Notes: generated from the sequence alone by a model not told the origin. A stretch of DNA of 64,000 bases from Gammaproteobacteria bacterium (GCA_024234995.1 JACKNF010000002.1:186001-250000); one strand, 5' to 3'. Positions 45,300 through 55,265 are shown, counted from the first letter of the stretch. Numbers and translations: made by a program.

Positions 45300-45668
45300 T
45301 CAAAGACTCATGCTTTTCCGGGTCAGTTGCAGACGTTTTTGATGCAGGTAGGCGCGAGCTTGGCGTCGCTGATTTTGTCCCTCGCTGATCAATGCATTCA
45401 ATTTTTGCCGGTACATATCATTGTCAGGTGCCAGACTGAGCATTTTCTCGACCAACTCAAGCGCTTCATCATAGACGCTGATTTCCATCAGTAAATCGCT
45501 GAGGAGATCCAGCGCAGGCAAATGATCGGGATCAAGGCTGAGTGCCTTGACCAGCAGTGGCATGATGCCATACACAATATCCTCGGAAGCGTATAAATCC
45601 AATTCAACCGCTTCCCGCCATTGCCTACGGGCCTCCGTGTAGAGTTCGACGGCCGCTGCATTCTCCAT
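45300..45668 (-). CDS. Small TPR-like protein
   Basis: A 122-aa protein from ATG 45668 with GAGG 8 nt upstream; an in-frame upstream extension of 45 codons has no support. Two helical pairs around LDPDHLPALDLLSDLLMEI and YDEALELVEKMLSLAPDN look like one to two TPR units. A basic, Gln/Arg-rich C-terminus follows. Not assigned to a named family; probably a protein-binding adaptor. Confidence 0.6.
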   Translation of the reverse strand: MENAAAVELYTEARRQWREAVELDLYASEDIVYGIMPLLVKALSLDPDHLPALDLLSDLLMEISVYDEALELVEKMLSLAPDNDMYRQKLNALISEGQNQRRQARAYLHQKRLQLTRKSMSL

Positions 45669-45799
45669 GGGTGATCCTCGGTGAGGTGTTTTTTTATCAT
45701 TATTGGCAGGTATCGGTCCGTTTGCAATCGGCTGTGAAGTTGAGTGAGGTGACTGAAGAATACGCTGGAGAAAGCGTAGGGCTGGGTAATGATATGAGG

Positions 45800-47161
45800 T
45801 CAATCTTCCGTCCCGGATTCGAGCGTTGCGCCGTGGCTGCGAATCACGTCAGCGTAAAATTGGCCACTGGTCTTGATGGTCCGTTGTTGTGTCGCATAGT
45901 TCACATGCACAAGCCCAAAGCGTTGCGAGTAACCATACGCCCATTCAAAATTATCCAGCAGCGACCACGCGAAGTAGCCGCGCAGGTCAACCCCTTTGCG
46001 CCGTGCTTCCAGGGCCGCGCGTAAATGATCGCGCAAGTAGTGTTGCCTGAGCGGATCGGCGGCTGTGCCTTCCACGTGCGGTGGATCGTAGAACGCTGCG
46101 CCATTCTCGGTGATATACAGCGGTAGCGGCCCATAGCGGCGGGTGACCCATTCCAGAATGTCCGTCAAGCCTTGCGGATAGACCTCCCAATCCAGACCGG
46201 TATGGGTCTGCCGGGGCTGGCGAACCCGGCTTGCTTTCAACGGCCAGTCACCAGGGTCATGCTGCACGACCTGCCGGCTGTAGTAATTGATGCCGAGAAA
46301 ATCCAGCGGCTGGCGGATCTTATCGAGATCGGCAGCGGGAAATGATGGCCAAGCTGCGCCAAAGATCTCCGCTAGTTCCGGTGGATAGGCACCTAGGAAA
46401 ACCGGGTCAAGGTACTGGCGGTTCCAGTAGGCATCGGCGCGCATCGTGGCGGCGAAATCGGCCAAGGTTTCCGTTGCCGGATACTTGGGTTCCAGATTGA
46501 CCACGAGGCCAATTTGATGATGGCCTTCGGCCCGGTAGGCTTGTACAGCGGCAGCGTGGGCTCGTAGTAAATGATGTGACGCGTAGGGGGCCGCGAAGAC
46601 ATTGCGCTGACCCGGCGCCAGCACGCCTTGCAGGTAGCCGCCATCCACCACGACCCACGGTTCATTGAGGGTGACCCAGAGCTTGACCCGGTCATCCAGC
46701 GCCCGGAACAGAATCCGGGCATAATCCGCAAACCAACCGGCACTGTCGGGATTCAGCCAGCCGCCGCGATGATCCAGCAGGGCTGGCAGGTCCCAGTGGT
46801 AAAGCGTCACCATTGGCTGAATGCCCTGTTCCAACAGCATGTCCACCAGCCGCTGGTAAAAATCCAGCCCCAATGTGTTGACCCGGCCGCACCCTTCTGG
46901 CAATACCCGGCTCCAGGAGATGCTGAAGCGGTAGGCATTCAGGTTCAGCGCACCCATCAACGCCACGTCCTCCCGGTAGCGATGATAATGGTCACAGGCG
47001 ATATCGCCCGTATCGCCGTCGCGAGTCCGTCCCGGCGTATGGGCAAACTCGTGCCAGATGCTCGGGCCAGCGCCATCCGCCAGAGGCGAGCCTTCAATCT
47101 GGTAGGCGGAGGTCGCAGCGCCCCAGAGAAAATCAGCCGGGAAAGGAGAGAGGTCGAGCAT
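45800..47161 (-). CDS. Glycoside hydrolase family 1 beta-glucosidase
   Basis: A protein of about 453 aa; the start is 47161 or 47173 (4 codons earlier, overlapping the AIM24-like stop). It opens FPADFLWGAATSAYQIEG, the GH1 N-terminal signature. The acid/base Glu is in LNEPW and the nucleophile Glu in YITENGAAF. It hydrolyses beta-linked glucosides in the cytoplasm (no signal peptide). The same strand carries the AIM24-like and GH31 genes upstream, forming a small carbohydrate cluster. Confidence 0.94.
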   Translation of the reverse strand: MLDLSPFPADFLWGAATSAYQIEGSPLADGAGPSIWHEFAHTPGRTRDGDTGDIACDHYHRYREDVALMGALNLNAYRFSISWSRVLPEGCGRVNTLGLDFYQRLVDMLLEQGIQPMVTLYHWDLPALLDHRGGWLNPDSAGWFADYARILFRALDDRVKLWVTLNEPWVVVDGGYLQGVLAPGQRNVFAAPYASHHLLRAHAAAVQAYRAEGHHQIGLVVNLEPKYPATETLADFAATMRADAYWNRQYLDPVFLGAYPPELAEIFGAAWPSFPAADLDKIRQPLDFLGINYYSRQVVQHDPGDWPLKASRVRQPRQTHTGLDWEVYPQGLTDILEWVTRRYGPLPLYITENGAAFYDPPHVEGTAADPLRQHYLRDHLRAALEARRKGVDLRGYFAWSLLDNFEWAYGYSQRFGLVHVNYATQQRTIKTSGQFYADVIRSHGATLESGTED

Positions 47162-47165
47162 GGTA

Positions 47166-47873
47166 TTATCCATTACTGCTGGCGCCGCCACGGACCCAAC
47201 TGGAAAAAGCGTTGCGGTTGCGTGAACAGATCACCACCTTTCCGCGCCCGGAAAAACGCAGCACGATGCCCTCTCCACTGGTTACGCTGCTTACGAGCCG
47301 GTTAAACAATCCGCCACCGCCTTGCTGGCTGGGTACGGTAATCTCATAGCGCAACTGGCTATCCCAGGCTACGACATGTGAATTGTCGATAATCACATCC
47401 TTGCCCGGCTCCACGTCCAGGATAAAGCCGGAGCCGAATCCCGAAACCGCCAGCTTGCCACTGCCGGTGGCTTCACCGACAAAGAAACCACCGGATTGGG
47501 CAAATAGCGCATTGCCTAAATTTTGGCTGCGGACTCGCAAATCGACCCCGCTTTCCGCCGCCACGAAAGCGCCATCGCTGAGCATGTAGCAGGTGGCGCC
47601 GACCTCCAGAACCTGAATCGTTCCTGGCAATATGGGCGACAATAGGCAATCTCCATCACCCCGGTTCGCTTCAATGTGCTGCTGGAAAAACGATTCGCCG
47701 TTGGCGAACCGGCGCATGAGCGCGCTACCCAGTCCACCCGTCATCTTGCCGGTCAGGTCAAGGGTGTCTTCCATCATCACCATAGCGTCGGATTCGCAAT
47801 AAATTTTCTCGCCTTTGCTGAGAGAGACATGCAGGAAAGGGTCAACGTCTCCAGTCACAGTAAATATCGCCAT
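47166..47873 (-). CDS. AIM24/TIGR00266 family protein
   Basis: A 235-aa all-beta protein; ATG 47873 has GAGGA 8 nt upstream and an in-frame start five codons earlier has none. Glycine-rich patterns such as GEATGSGKLAVSGFGSG and the C-terminal VLRFSGRGKVVICSRN match the TIGR00266/AIM24 family, a tandem beta-helix fold of uncertain function. It abuts the GH1 gene and may be translationally linked to it. Confidence 0.8.
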   Translation of the reverse strand: MAIFTVTGDVDPFLHVSLSKGEKIYCESDAMVMMEDTLDLTGKMTGGLGSALMRRFANGESFFQQHIEANRGDGDCLLSPILPGTIQVLEVGATCYMLSDGAFVAAESGVDLRVRSQNLGNALFAQSGGFFVGEATGSGKLAVSGFGSGFILDVEPGKDVIIDNSHVVAWDSQLRYEITVPSQQGGGGLFNRLVSSVTSGEGIVLRFSGRGKVVICSRNRNAFSSWVRGGASSNG

Positions 47874-47969
47874 GAATTTGATCCTCAAGTGATTGGTTGC
47901 GCCATCTTCTTTATGGAGGCAATGCGAAAAGAACTTTCATCTTTATTGAAATAGATGAGGATGCCCGCT

Positions 47970-50390
47970 CTATAGGCTCTGCACCGTCCACTGCCGGCAC
48001 AACCACTTCCGTGAAGTGGATTGCATAGGCCGGTTTCTGGTATGGCCATTGACAGTCAATTCCAGTTCCTGAATATCTGGGCGACCATAGATCACCGGTG
48101 TGAATGTCACCGTATTTTGGGGATAGTTGCCGGTCTCGGTAATCCCCATCCGTAGCCGTTGATCCTCAATTTTCGCCGAAATGCTAGCAATGCTATAACC
48201 ATCGCTTTGGTAGCGCCGGGTTTCCCGGTCATCCAGGAAGTAGTCAAATTGCACGGGCCGCTCGCGATAAAATAGATGGAGTTCAACTGTGCGCAAATCC
48301 ATCAAACTGTTGTGCAACGGCCCAGCGTAATAGGGCAATACGGCCCCATCACGAACGAACAGCGGTAACTCATCCAATGCGGCGGCATAGTGCAGAACAC
48401 ATCCACCGTCGAGCCATTCGCCGTGGTTCAGATCGAACCAGCTTCCCGGCGGCAGCCGCACCGGGCGTTCCTGCATCTTGACCCCATGACGGATGATTTC
48501 CGGTCCCTGACCCTCGCCATGCAGGATCGGTGCAACCAGCAAGGTGTCGCCAACTAGATATTGATCATCCAGATGTACATATTCCGGCCCATTGTAGTGG
48601 TAGAGCAGGGGGCGGATAATGGGATCACCGTTCCGCCAGTGAGCGAAAAAGCACTGATATAAAAAGGGCAACAAGCGATAGCGGGTACGGATCGCGCCGC
48701 GAATCGCCGCCAGCGGTGCCGGCCCGAATTGCCAGGGTTCCTGCTGCCGGGAATGTTGAATCGCATGGTTGCGGAAGAAGGGGAACAGACAACCGGCCTG
48801 ATGCCAGCGCACCAGCAGTTCAGGACTGGCGTCATCCATGAAACCGCCAACGTCCGGGCCATTAAATGCAACGCCCGACAATCCCAAGTTCAACGAACAT
48901 GGCAATGCCATCCGCAGATGTTTCCAGTTGCTGGCGTTATCGCCGGTCCACACTGCGCTGTAGCGCTGGGTCCCGGCGCAGGCGCTGCGAGTCAGCAGGA
49001 ACGGCCGGCCGCCGGGGTCGATGCGGTCACAGGCTGCACGGCTGGCCATTGCCATGAAGTGTGCATACTGATTGTGGTAGCGGTCATGAGGAATTGAACC
49101 GTAGTCGAAGCACATTTCTTCACTGCGGCTGTAACCGGTCGCTGGATCGTTCATATCCAGCCAGACACCGTCTACCGCATTGTCGCGCAGAAAATCCGCT
49201 AGCCTGTCCGCCCACCAGCCGCGGGTGTTCGCTAGGGTAAAATCGGGAAATACGGTGTCACCGGGCCAGACCTTGCCGACGTAATCGCGGCCACTGGCGG
49301 TTTGACAGAATGCCTGCCGTTCCCGGCCGCTGTCGTAAACCGCATAGCCCGGCTCACGCTTGACGCCAGGATCGACAATGGTCACGGTGCGAATCCCCGC
49401 CGCCTGCAACGCATGATTCAGGCCGGCAGGATCGGGAAATGCGTCCCGGTTCCAGGTGAACAGCCGGAAGCCGTCCATGTAATCGATGTCATACCACAGC
49501 GCGCTGACCGGTAGATCGGCAGCGGCGAATCGCGCGGCCAGTTCGCGGAACTCGGCCGCGCTCCGGTAGCTCCACCGGCACTGATGATAACCAAGCGCCC
49601 ACAGCGGCGGCAGCGGCGCTCGCCCGGTCAACGCTGCATAACGCCGGACGACATCGGCTAAACCGGGACCTGCGAGCGCATAAAGATCGGTCACGCCACC
49701 GAAAGCCTGATACCAGAATTCTCCAGGACGGCTCTTGCCAGTATCCATCACTGCCCGGCCAGGATTGTCGAAGAACAGCCCGAGAAAACCCTCGCCAGTT
49801 TTGAGGATTGCCAAGGGGATGGCAACATAAGTGGGATCGTAGTCATCGCGGGCATAGGTATGGCGAAACACGGCCACCACGTCCACGGTCAGAAATTCGG
49901 CGCTGTCGCCCAGTTTGTTGAGGCGCCGGGTGCGCTCGCCGAAGCCATAGCAACCCTCCACGTTGTTTAATGCGAAGTTGAGCAGCAGATTTTCCCCGCA
50001 GCTACCGATGCCTTCGGCAACGGTGTCCAGCGTAATACCAGCTAACTCCAGCCGCAGGCGGGATGCGCCAAGTTCGATACGGCCCGCTGCTGTAGTGAAC
50101 TGCACAATATCCGTCTCTTTCTCCCCTAATAGATGCGGGTTGGGATAGGAAGAGACTATCGGTGCAACCAGCCGGCCTTCGCGCAGTTCTGATAATACGG
50201 CGTCCGAATGCTGGCGTGAGCCGGTATCGTGCAGATTCTCAAACCGTAGCCGCGAACAGCCGTCGGCGATATCTGCGCAGTGAATGCGTAGGCAAACGCC
50301 CGGCCCGCTTAATTCAACTGTATTTCCGTTGATCTTCCACTGTTCAGGAATATCGAAATTCAGTGGATGGATTTTCTGGCCGAAGAACAT
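47970..50390 (-). CDS. Glycoside hydrolase family 31 alpha-glucosidase
   Basis: A protein of 806 aa from ATG 50390 with AGGAG 6-7 nt upstream. The catalytic (beta/alpha)8 barrel (~250-600) holds the nucleophile Asp in GVWLDMNDP and the acid/base Asp in VWTGDNASNW; an N-terminal galactose-mutarotase-like domain and C-terminal beta domains flank it. It cleaves terminal alpha-glucosidic bonds and lacks a signal peptide, so a role in glycogen or maltodextrin turnover is likely. It heads the GH31-AIM24-GH1 run. Confidence 0.94.
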   Translation of the reverse strand: MFFGQKIHPLNFDIPEQWKINGNTVELSGPGVCLRIHCADIADGCSRLRFENLHDTGSRQHSDAVLSELREGRLVAPIVSSYPNPHLLGEKETDIVQFTTAAGRIELGASRLRLELAGITLDTVAEGIGSCGENLLLNFALNNVEGCYGFGERTRRLNKLGDSAEFLTVDVVAVFRHTYARDDYDPTYVAIPLAILKTGEGFLGLFFDNPGRAVMDTGKSRPGEFWYQAFGGVTDLYALAGPGLADVVRRYAALTGRAPLPPLWALGYHQCRWSYRSAAEFRELAARFAAADLPVSALWYDIDYMDGFRLFTWNRDAFPDPAGLNHALQAAGIRTVTIVDPGVKREPGYAVYDSGRERQAFCQTASGRDYVGKVWPGDTVFPDFTLANTRGWWADRLADFLRDNAVDGVWLDMNDPATGYSRSEEMCFDYGSIPHDRYHNQYAHFMAMASRAACDRIDPGGRPFLLTRSACAGTQRYSAVWTGDNASNWKHLRMALPCSLNLGLSGVAFNGPDVGGFMDDASPELLVRWHQAGCLFPFFRNHAIQHSRQQEPWQFGPAPLAAIRGAIRTRYRLLPFLYQCFFAHWRNGDPIIRPLLYHYNGPEYVHLDDQYLVGDTLLVAPILHGEGQGPEIIRHGVKMQERPVRLPPGSWFDLNHGEWLDGGCVLHYAAALDELPLFVRDGAVLPYYAGPLHNSLMDLRTVELHLFYRERPVQFDYFLDDRETRRYQSDGYSIASISAKIEDQRLRMGITETGNYPQNTVTFTPVIYGRPDIQELELTVNGHTRNRPMQSTSRKWLCRQWTVQSL

Positions 50391-50552
50391 GCAAATCTCC
50401 TCTGGCAATCGCTCAATCGGGTTCCTGAATTTGTTTCACCCGCCTACAATTCGATGATCAATCGGGATCGTTCAGGTCTGATCCCGGATGTTTCTTGCGC
50501 CAGCAGCGAAAGCGCTGGGGGAACTGTTTTACATCCATCCAGGAGATATTTT

Positions 50553-51032
50553 GTGAATTCAAAAGCGTTTCAAGATTTTTATCCTGAAGAACTGAGTCAT
50601 TGCTACGGCTGTGGCCGGCTCAATGAACAGGGCTACCAAATCAAGAGCTACTGGGATGGCGAGGAGACCATCGCCTCGTTCACCCCTCAACCTTACCATA
50701 TTGCAATTCCTGGCTATGTCTATGGCGGCTTGCTGGCCTCTCTGATTGACTGTCATGGCACTGGAACGGCGGCAGCGGCGGCTTATCGCGCCGCCGGACG
50801 AGATATGGGTACTGAACCCGCCTTACGGTTCGTCACTGCGTCATTGCAGGTCGAGTATCTGCGCCCAACGCCATTGGGCGTACCGCTAGAAATCCGTGGC
50901 AAGATAGAGGAGATCAAGGGCCGTAAAGTTGTCGTCAAGGCAACGGTGACCGCCAAGGGCGAACTCTGTGCGCGTGGCCAGGTGGTCGCGGTGCAGATGC
51001 CGGAACATATGATGCCTTCAACAGCCGGATGA
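50553..51032 (+). CDS. Hotdog-fold thioesterase (PaaI-like)
   Basis: A 159-aa protein from GTG 50553 with AGGAG 7 nt upstream; earlier in-frame starts lie in the divergent promoter region. HCYGCGRLNEQG and the central helix start PGYVYGGLLASLIDCHG mark a hotdog thioesterase related to PaaI/DUF4442. Such enzymes hydrolyse acyl-CoA thioesters; the acyl group is unknown. It is divergent from the GH31 gene. Confidence 0.85.
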   Translation: MNSKAFQDFYPEELSHCYGCGRLNEQGYQIKSYWDGEETIASFTPQPYHIAIPGYVYGGLLASLIDCHGTGTAAAAAYRAAGRDMGTEPALRFVTASLQVEYLRPTPLGVPLEIRGKIEEIKGRKVVVKATVTAKGELCARGQVVAVQMPEHMMPSTAG

Positions 51033-51247
51033 CTTCCTGGTGTTTTAAGACGGTCCTTTGCTTATGGAAAGCATTCATGAATTGGATCAGGTAGCGGAAT
51101 CAGCAGCAAAGACCAGGAAGAATATGGATAACTGAGGCGAGTAAAGCGTCAACCAGTATCCCATTCGCGAGTGGCAGCTAGGAAAATCGCCCTCATCAGG
51201 TTCGTTCCTGCAATCTCAATAGCTTGGCTTGGCACAGCTTTTGAGGG
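51033..51247 (+). other. Short intergenic gap after thioesterase
   Basis: 215 bp with only a 23-codon frame (from ATG 51064) that shows no family features. Nothing else recognised before the proB stop. Confidence 0.3.
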
Positions 51248-52378
51248 TTACACCACTACCAGATTATCCCGGTGAATCAGCTCCGGATCGTCGACTGCTC
51301 CCAGTAGTTCTTCGATCCGGCGGGTGGTCTTACCGATCAGCAGCAACGCCCGCTCGGTATCACAGTTCACGAGTCCACGGGCGACTTCAACACCATTCGG
51401 ATCTAGACAAGTAACCAGATCGCCACGCTCGAAGTGGCCTTCGATCGCGGTGACTCCAACCGGCAGTAAACTTTTACCGGCAGCGCGTAGCGCTTGCACC
51501 GCCCCCGCATCCAGATGGAGGCGGCCACGAACCTGTAATTGCACGGCTAACCATTGCTTGCGGGCTGCTACCGGACTTTGGCTGGGCCGCAGCAAAGTTC
51601 CCAGAAGTTCACCGGCAGCGACTCGCCGCAACACTTCTGTTTCCCGGCCCCAGGCCAGCAAAGTGAATGCCCCGGAACGGGCGGCTTTCGCTGCTGCATT
51701 TAGTTTGGTCAACATGCCGCCGCTCCCCAGACTGCCCGCACCACCGTGCGCCATGATTTCCAAGGCCATATCGCCCGCCCGCCCCTCGCTAATCAACCGG
51801 GCATCGGAAAACTGGCGCGGGTTTTTATCATATAACCCCTGCTGGTCCGTCAGGATGACGTACAATTCAGCTTCAACTAGATTCGCTACCAGCGCGCCCA
51901 AGGTGTCATTGTCGCCAAAGCGGATTTCATCGAAAGCTACAGTGTCGTTTTCATTGATGACGGGCACGACTTGCAAGCGCAGCAGGGTGCGCAGGGTATT
52001 GCGGATATTAAGATAGCGTTGCCGGTCGGAAGCATCCTCATGGGTCAGCAGGATTTGTGCAGTGCGAATTCCATGGCGCTCAAAAGCCGATTCCCAAGCC
52101 TGCACCAGTCCCATTTGGCCGACTGCTGCCGCTGCCTGCAAATCGGCCAGAACGGTAGGCCGCTGTTGCCAATTCAACCGCCGCATTCCCTCAGCCACCG
52201 CACCGGAGGTGACCAGCAACAGTTCCCGGCCGGACTGATGCAACTCGGCCATCTGCGCGACCCAGGCATTGATGGAAAAATTGTCCAGCCCTTGCCCCTC
52301 ATTGGTGATCATCGCGCTGCCGATTTTGACCACCCAGCGGCGAGCCGCGCCCAATTGCTCACGGGTTTTGTTGAACAT
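51248..52378 (-). CDS. proB: Glutamate 5-kinase
   Basis: A protein of 376 aa from ATG 52378 (GTG 52390 possible), overlapping the end of obgE. The amino-acid kinase domain starts WVVKIGSAMIT and includes AVGQMGLVQAWE and DNDTLGALVA; a C-terminal PUA domain (~290-376) is present, as in E. coli ProB. First step of proline synthesis, feedback-inhibited by proline in the family. Confidence 0.96.
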   Translation of the reverse strand: MFNKTREQLGAARRWVVKIGSAMITNEGQGLDNFSINAWVAQMAELHQSGRELLLVTSGAVAEGMRRLNWQQRPTVLADLQAAAAVGQMGLVQAWESAFERHGIRTAQILLTHEDASDRQRYLNIRNTLRTLLRLQVVPVINENDTVAFDEIRFGDNDTLGALVANLVEAELYVILTDQQGLYDKNPRQFSDARLISEGRAGDMALEIMAHGGAGSLGSGGMLTKLNAAAKAARSGAFTLLAWGRETEVLRRVAAGELLGTLLRPSQSPVAARKQWLAVQLQVRGRLHLDAGAVQALRAAGKSLLPVGVTAIEGHFERGDLVTCLDPNGVEVARGLVNCDTERALLLIGKTTRRIEELLGAVDDPELIHRDNLVVV

Positions 52379-53423
52379 CGTCTGACTCACTGCCCATCAT
52401 GGATTCTACCTGCCGCCGTTCTTCCAGCCGCGCCATGACCGCTTGGATTAGCGCCTCCACACCTTCACCATTGACGGCAGATATCCCAAATACCGGTCCC
52501 TTCCAGTCTAGGGCCGTGACGATTTCTGCCACTCGTGCTGCTCGCGGCTCCTCAGGCAGCAGGTCCAGCTTGTTCAATACCAGCCAGCGCTCACGGCTCG
52601 CCAGTTCAGTGCTATACCGGGTCAATTCATTGAGAATAATCTCGATATCCCCGACTGGATCACCGCTGTCGCTATATGGAGAGACATCCACCAAATGCAA
52701 TAACAGCCGGGTACGGGCCAAATGCCGGAGAAACTGCATCCCCAGCCCCGCGCCTTCGGAGGCCCCTTCAATGAGTCCTGGAATATCGGCCATGACGAAG
52801 CTTTGCAGTGGCCCAACCCGCACCACGCCTAGATTGGGATGCAGGGTGGTGAAGGGGTAATCGGCGACCTTGGGCTTGGCGGCGGACACAGCACGGATCA
52901 AGGTGGACTTACCCGCATTAGGCATCCCTAGCAGGCCAACATCGGCGATCACCTTGAGCTCTAGCCGCAGGTTACGTGCCTCACCTGGCGTACCAGGTTT
53001 AAATTGCCGTGGGGCACGGTTGGTGCTGCTTTTATAGCGGGTATTACCAAGGCCGTGAAAGCCACCTTGCGCTACCAGTAAACGCTGATCTGGCTTCACC
53101 AGATCACCGATAAGCTCGCCAGTGTCAGCATCCCATACCATGGTGCCAACTGGTGTTACGATTTCCAGATCGGTGCCGCTGCGCCCGGTGCAATTGGCAC
53201 CCATGCCGTTCTGGCCGCGCTCGGCCTGAAATCGCCGGGTAAAGCGAAAGTCAGCTAAGGTGTTTAGTTCAGCATTGGCCACCAGATAGATACTGCCTCC
53301 ATCACCGCCGTCACCACCGTCAGGGCCGCCGAAAGGAATATACTTTTCTCGCCGGAAGCTGACACAACCGTTGCCGCCATCACCGGCCTCGACCCGAATG
53401 AGCAATTCATCGACGAATTTCAT
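52359..53423 (-). CDS. obgE: Obg family GTPase
   Basis: A protein of 354 aa; ATG 53423 (MKFVDELLIRVEAG) has GGAGGG 5 nt upstream, overriding an earlier in-frame start. A glycine-rich Obg domain (DGGDGGDGGS) is followed by a GTPase with GMPNAGKST (G1), DIPG (G3) and NKLD (G4). It works in 50S assembly and stress control. The rpmA terminator stands just upstream, and its 3' end overlaps proB. Confidence 0.97.
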   Translation of the reverse strand: MKFVDELLIRVEAGDGGNGCVSFRREKYIPFGGPDGGDGGDGGSIYLVANAELNTLADFRFTRRFQAERGQNGMGANCTGRSGTDLEIVTPVGTMVWDADTGELIGDLVKPDQRLLVAQGGFHGLGNTRYKSSTNRAPRQFKPGTPGEARNLRLELKVIADVGLLGMPNAGKSTLIRAVSAAKPKVADYPFTTLHPNLGVVRVGPLQSFVMADIPGLIEGASEGAGLGMQFLRHLARTRLLLHLVDVSPYSDSGDPVGDIEIILNELTRYSTELASRERWLVLNKLDLLPEEPRAARVAEIVTALDWKGPVFGISAVNGEGVEALIQAVMARLEERRQVESMMGSESDDVQQNP

Positions 53424-53445
53424 GATGCCCTCCATGAATGATGGG

Positions 53446-53472
53446 CAAAACAAAAGCCCCGAAGGGGGCTTT
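53446..53472 (-). terminator. Intrinsic terminator between rpmA and obgE
   Basis: Minus strand: AGCCCC / GGGGCT stem with short loop, then TTTTGTTTT. It would uncouple abundant ribosomal-protein transcription from obgE, letting partial readthrough. Confidence 0.8.
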
Positions 53473-53496
53473 CAGCGCATCCGGATTGACCGGTGC

Positions 53497-53757
53497 TCAT
53501 GACACGGGCTGGATACTCACATACTTGCGATTGAAAGGTCCCTTAGTAGCAAATACCACATGTCCCTCAGTTTTCGCGAACAACGTGTAATCTTTGCCAC
53601 AACCGACATTATCGCCGGGATGGAATTGAGTGCCGCGCTGCCGGATGATGATGCTGCCAGCTTTGGCTAGTTGGCCGCCGAATAGCTTGACGCCCAGACG
53701 CTTGGATTGGGAATCGCGACCATTGCGACTGCTGCCGCCTGCTTTTTTGTGCGCCAT
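53497..53757 (-). CDS. rpmA: 50S ribosomal protein bL27
   Basis: An 86-aa full-length bL27 (MAHKKAGGSSRNGRDS ... GVKLFGGQ), with the N-terminal tail reaching the peptidyl transferase centre. It lies 3 bp after rplU in one operon. Confidence 0.97.
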   Translation of the reverse strand: MAHKKAGGSSRNGRDSQSKRLGVKLFGGQLAKAGSIIIRQRGTQFHPGDNVGCGKDYTLFAKTEGHVVFATKGPFNRKYVSIQPVS

Positions 53758-53760
53758 GGT

Positions 53761-54117
53761 TTAGCCCTCTTGATTCGATGTTTCAACGAACGCTGCTGGC
53801 GTAGAGAGGCCGTTGATACCGTTGATGCGCAATTCGGTATAACTTTGCCGGTGACCTTGCCTCTTGAAATAGTGCTTGCGGCGCCGGAATTTAATAATAC
53901 GGATTTTGGGGCCGCGCCCCTGGGATTTAACCGTGGCGGTGACGCGGACACCCTCAACAAAGGGGGTACCCACCTGGATCTGATCGCCGTCAGCCAACAT
54001 CATCACCGTGTTAAACTCCACGGAGGCACCTTCTTCGGCTTCGAGTTTCTCGACTTTAAGGGTTTGGCCCTCAGCTACCCGGTATTGTTTGCCCCCGGTT
54101 TTGATGACAGCGTACAT
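53761..54117 (-). CDS. rplU: 50S ribosomal protein bL21
   Basis: 118 aa from ATG 54117 (MYAVIKTGGKQYRV), with AAGGAT upstream; three further codons upstream are not needed. The conserved KIIKF-type RNA-binding segment IRIIKFRRRKHYFKRQGHRQ is present. First gene of rplU-rpmA, divergent from ispB. Slightly longer than the E. coli protein at the C-terminus. Confidence 0.97.
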   Translation of the reverse strand: MYAVIKTGGKQYRVAEGQTLKVEKLEAEEGASVEFNTVMMLADGDQIQVGTPFVEGVRVTATVKSQGRGPKIRIIKFRRRKHYFKRQGHRQSYTELRINGINGLSTPAAFVETSNQEG

Positions 54118-54169
54118 ATTTCTCAATCCTTGTTATCCTGGATTAGCCGTTGAGGCAATAAGGGGGCGG

Positions 54170-54198
54170 ATTTTAGTCGCACACCCGGACAAGGTCAA
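54170..54198 (-). promoter_or_regulatory. Sigma-70 promoter of rplU-rpmA
   Basis: Minus strand: TTGACC, exactly 17 nt, TAAAAT. Both boxes match consensus at 5 of 6 positions. Predicted leader of about 45 nt. Confidence 0.75.
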
Positions 54199-54296
54199 AC
54201 TCATTCCAGTCATGGTAACGCCAAGGCGCTGTTCTTGACCCTGCTGGAGCTAAACCGTAGCATGTTAAGCGTTTTCTTCGGATTCTGCTAATCCTC

Positions 54297-55265
54297 ATGG
54301 ATATCGAATATATCCGCGCACCGGTCGCGGGCGATTTACAGGCTGTTAACCAATTGATTCGCCAGGAACTACATTCTGATGTGGTATTGATCAACCAGTT
54401 AGCCAGCTACATTATTGACAGTGGCGGCAAGCGATTGCGGCCCGTGACTGTGCTGCTAGCAGCGCGTGCTTGCGGTTATACCGGTGACCAGCATATCGTT
54501 GCTGCTGCCATTGTCGAATTTATCCACACCGCAACCTTGCTCCATGATGACGTGGTAGATGAGTCTGGTCTGCGTCGTGGGCAGGAGACCGCCAACGCTA
54601 TCTGGGGCAATCAAGCCAGTGTTCTGGTAGGTGATTTTCTCTACTCCCGTGCGTTTCAGATGATGGTGGGTATTGGCAGTATGCGGGTGATGGAGATTAT
54701 GGCTGACACGACTAACACCATTGCCGAAGGCGAGGTCATGCAGCTGCTCAATTGCCATGATCCTGACACTACGGAAGAACGGTATCTGAAGGTGATTCAC
54801 TGCAAGACTGCTAAGTTGTTCGAAGCTGCTGCGAAGCTGGGAGCGGTTCTGGCTGGTCGGCCGCGTGAAGAGGAACTGGCGCTGGGCCGTTATGGGCTAC
54901 ATCTAGGTACTGCCTTCCAACTGATTGATGACGCTTTAGATTACAGTGCATCCAGCGCAGAACTAGGTAAAAACATCGGTGATGACCTTGCAGAGGGCAA
55001 GCCAACTTTACCTTTGATTTATGCAATGGAGCATGGTAGCCCTGAAGAAAGAAATATCATTCGTGAGGTTATTGAACAAGGAGGGTTGGATCAGATTGAG
55101 TCGATTACCCAAACTATTGAGTCGACCGGTGCCTTGGATTATACTGTTTCTCTTGCCGTAAGAGAGGCTGAGAAAGCATCTTTTCATCTAGGCCTGCTGC
55201 CGTATTCGCCTGCCAAGGATGCATTGATTGAATTGGCCCGGTTTGCGGTTAAGCGCCGTTATTAA
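54297..55265 (+). CDS. ispB: Octaprenyl diphosphate synthase
   Basis: A protein of 322 aa. The first Asp-rich motif LLHDDVVDESGLRRG and the second, LIDDALDYSA, bind Mg2+-diphosphates in trans-prenyl synthases. IspB makes the side chain of ubiquinone. It sits opposite rplU, the conserved arrangement, so ispB rather than ispA is favoured. Confidence 0.95.
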   Translation: MDIEYIRAPVAGDLQAVNQLIRQELHSDVVLINQLASYIIDSGGKRLRPVTVLLAARACGYTGDQHIVAAAIVEFIHTATLLHDDVVDESGLRRGQETANAIWGNQASVLVGDFLYSRAFQMMVGIGSMRVMEIMADTTNTIAEGEVMQLLNCHDPDTTEERYLKVIHCKTAKLFEAAAKLGAVLAGRPREEELALGRYGLHLGTAFQLIDDALDYSASSAELGKNIGDDLAEGKPTLPLIYAMEHGSPEERNIIREVIEQGGLDQIESITQTIESTGALDYTVSLAVREAEKASFHLGLLPYSPAKDALIELARFAVKRRY

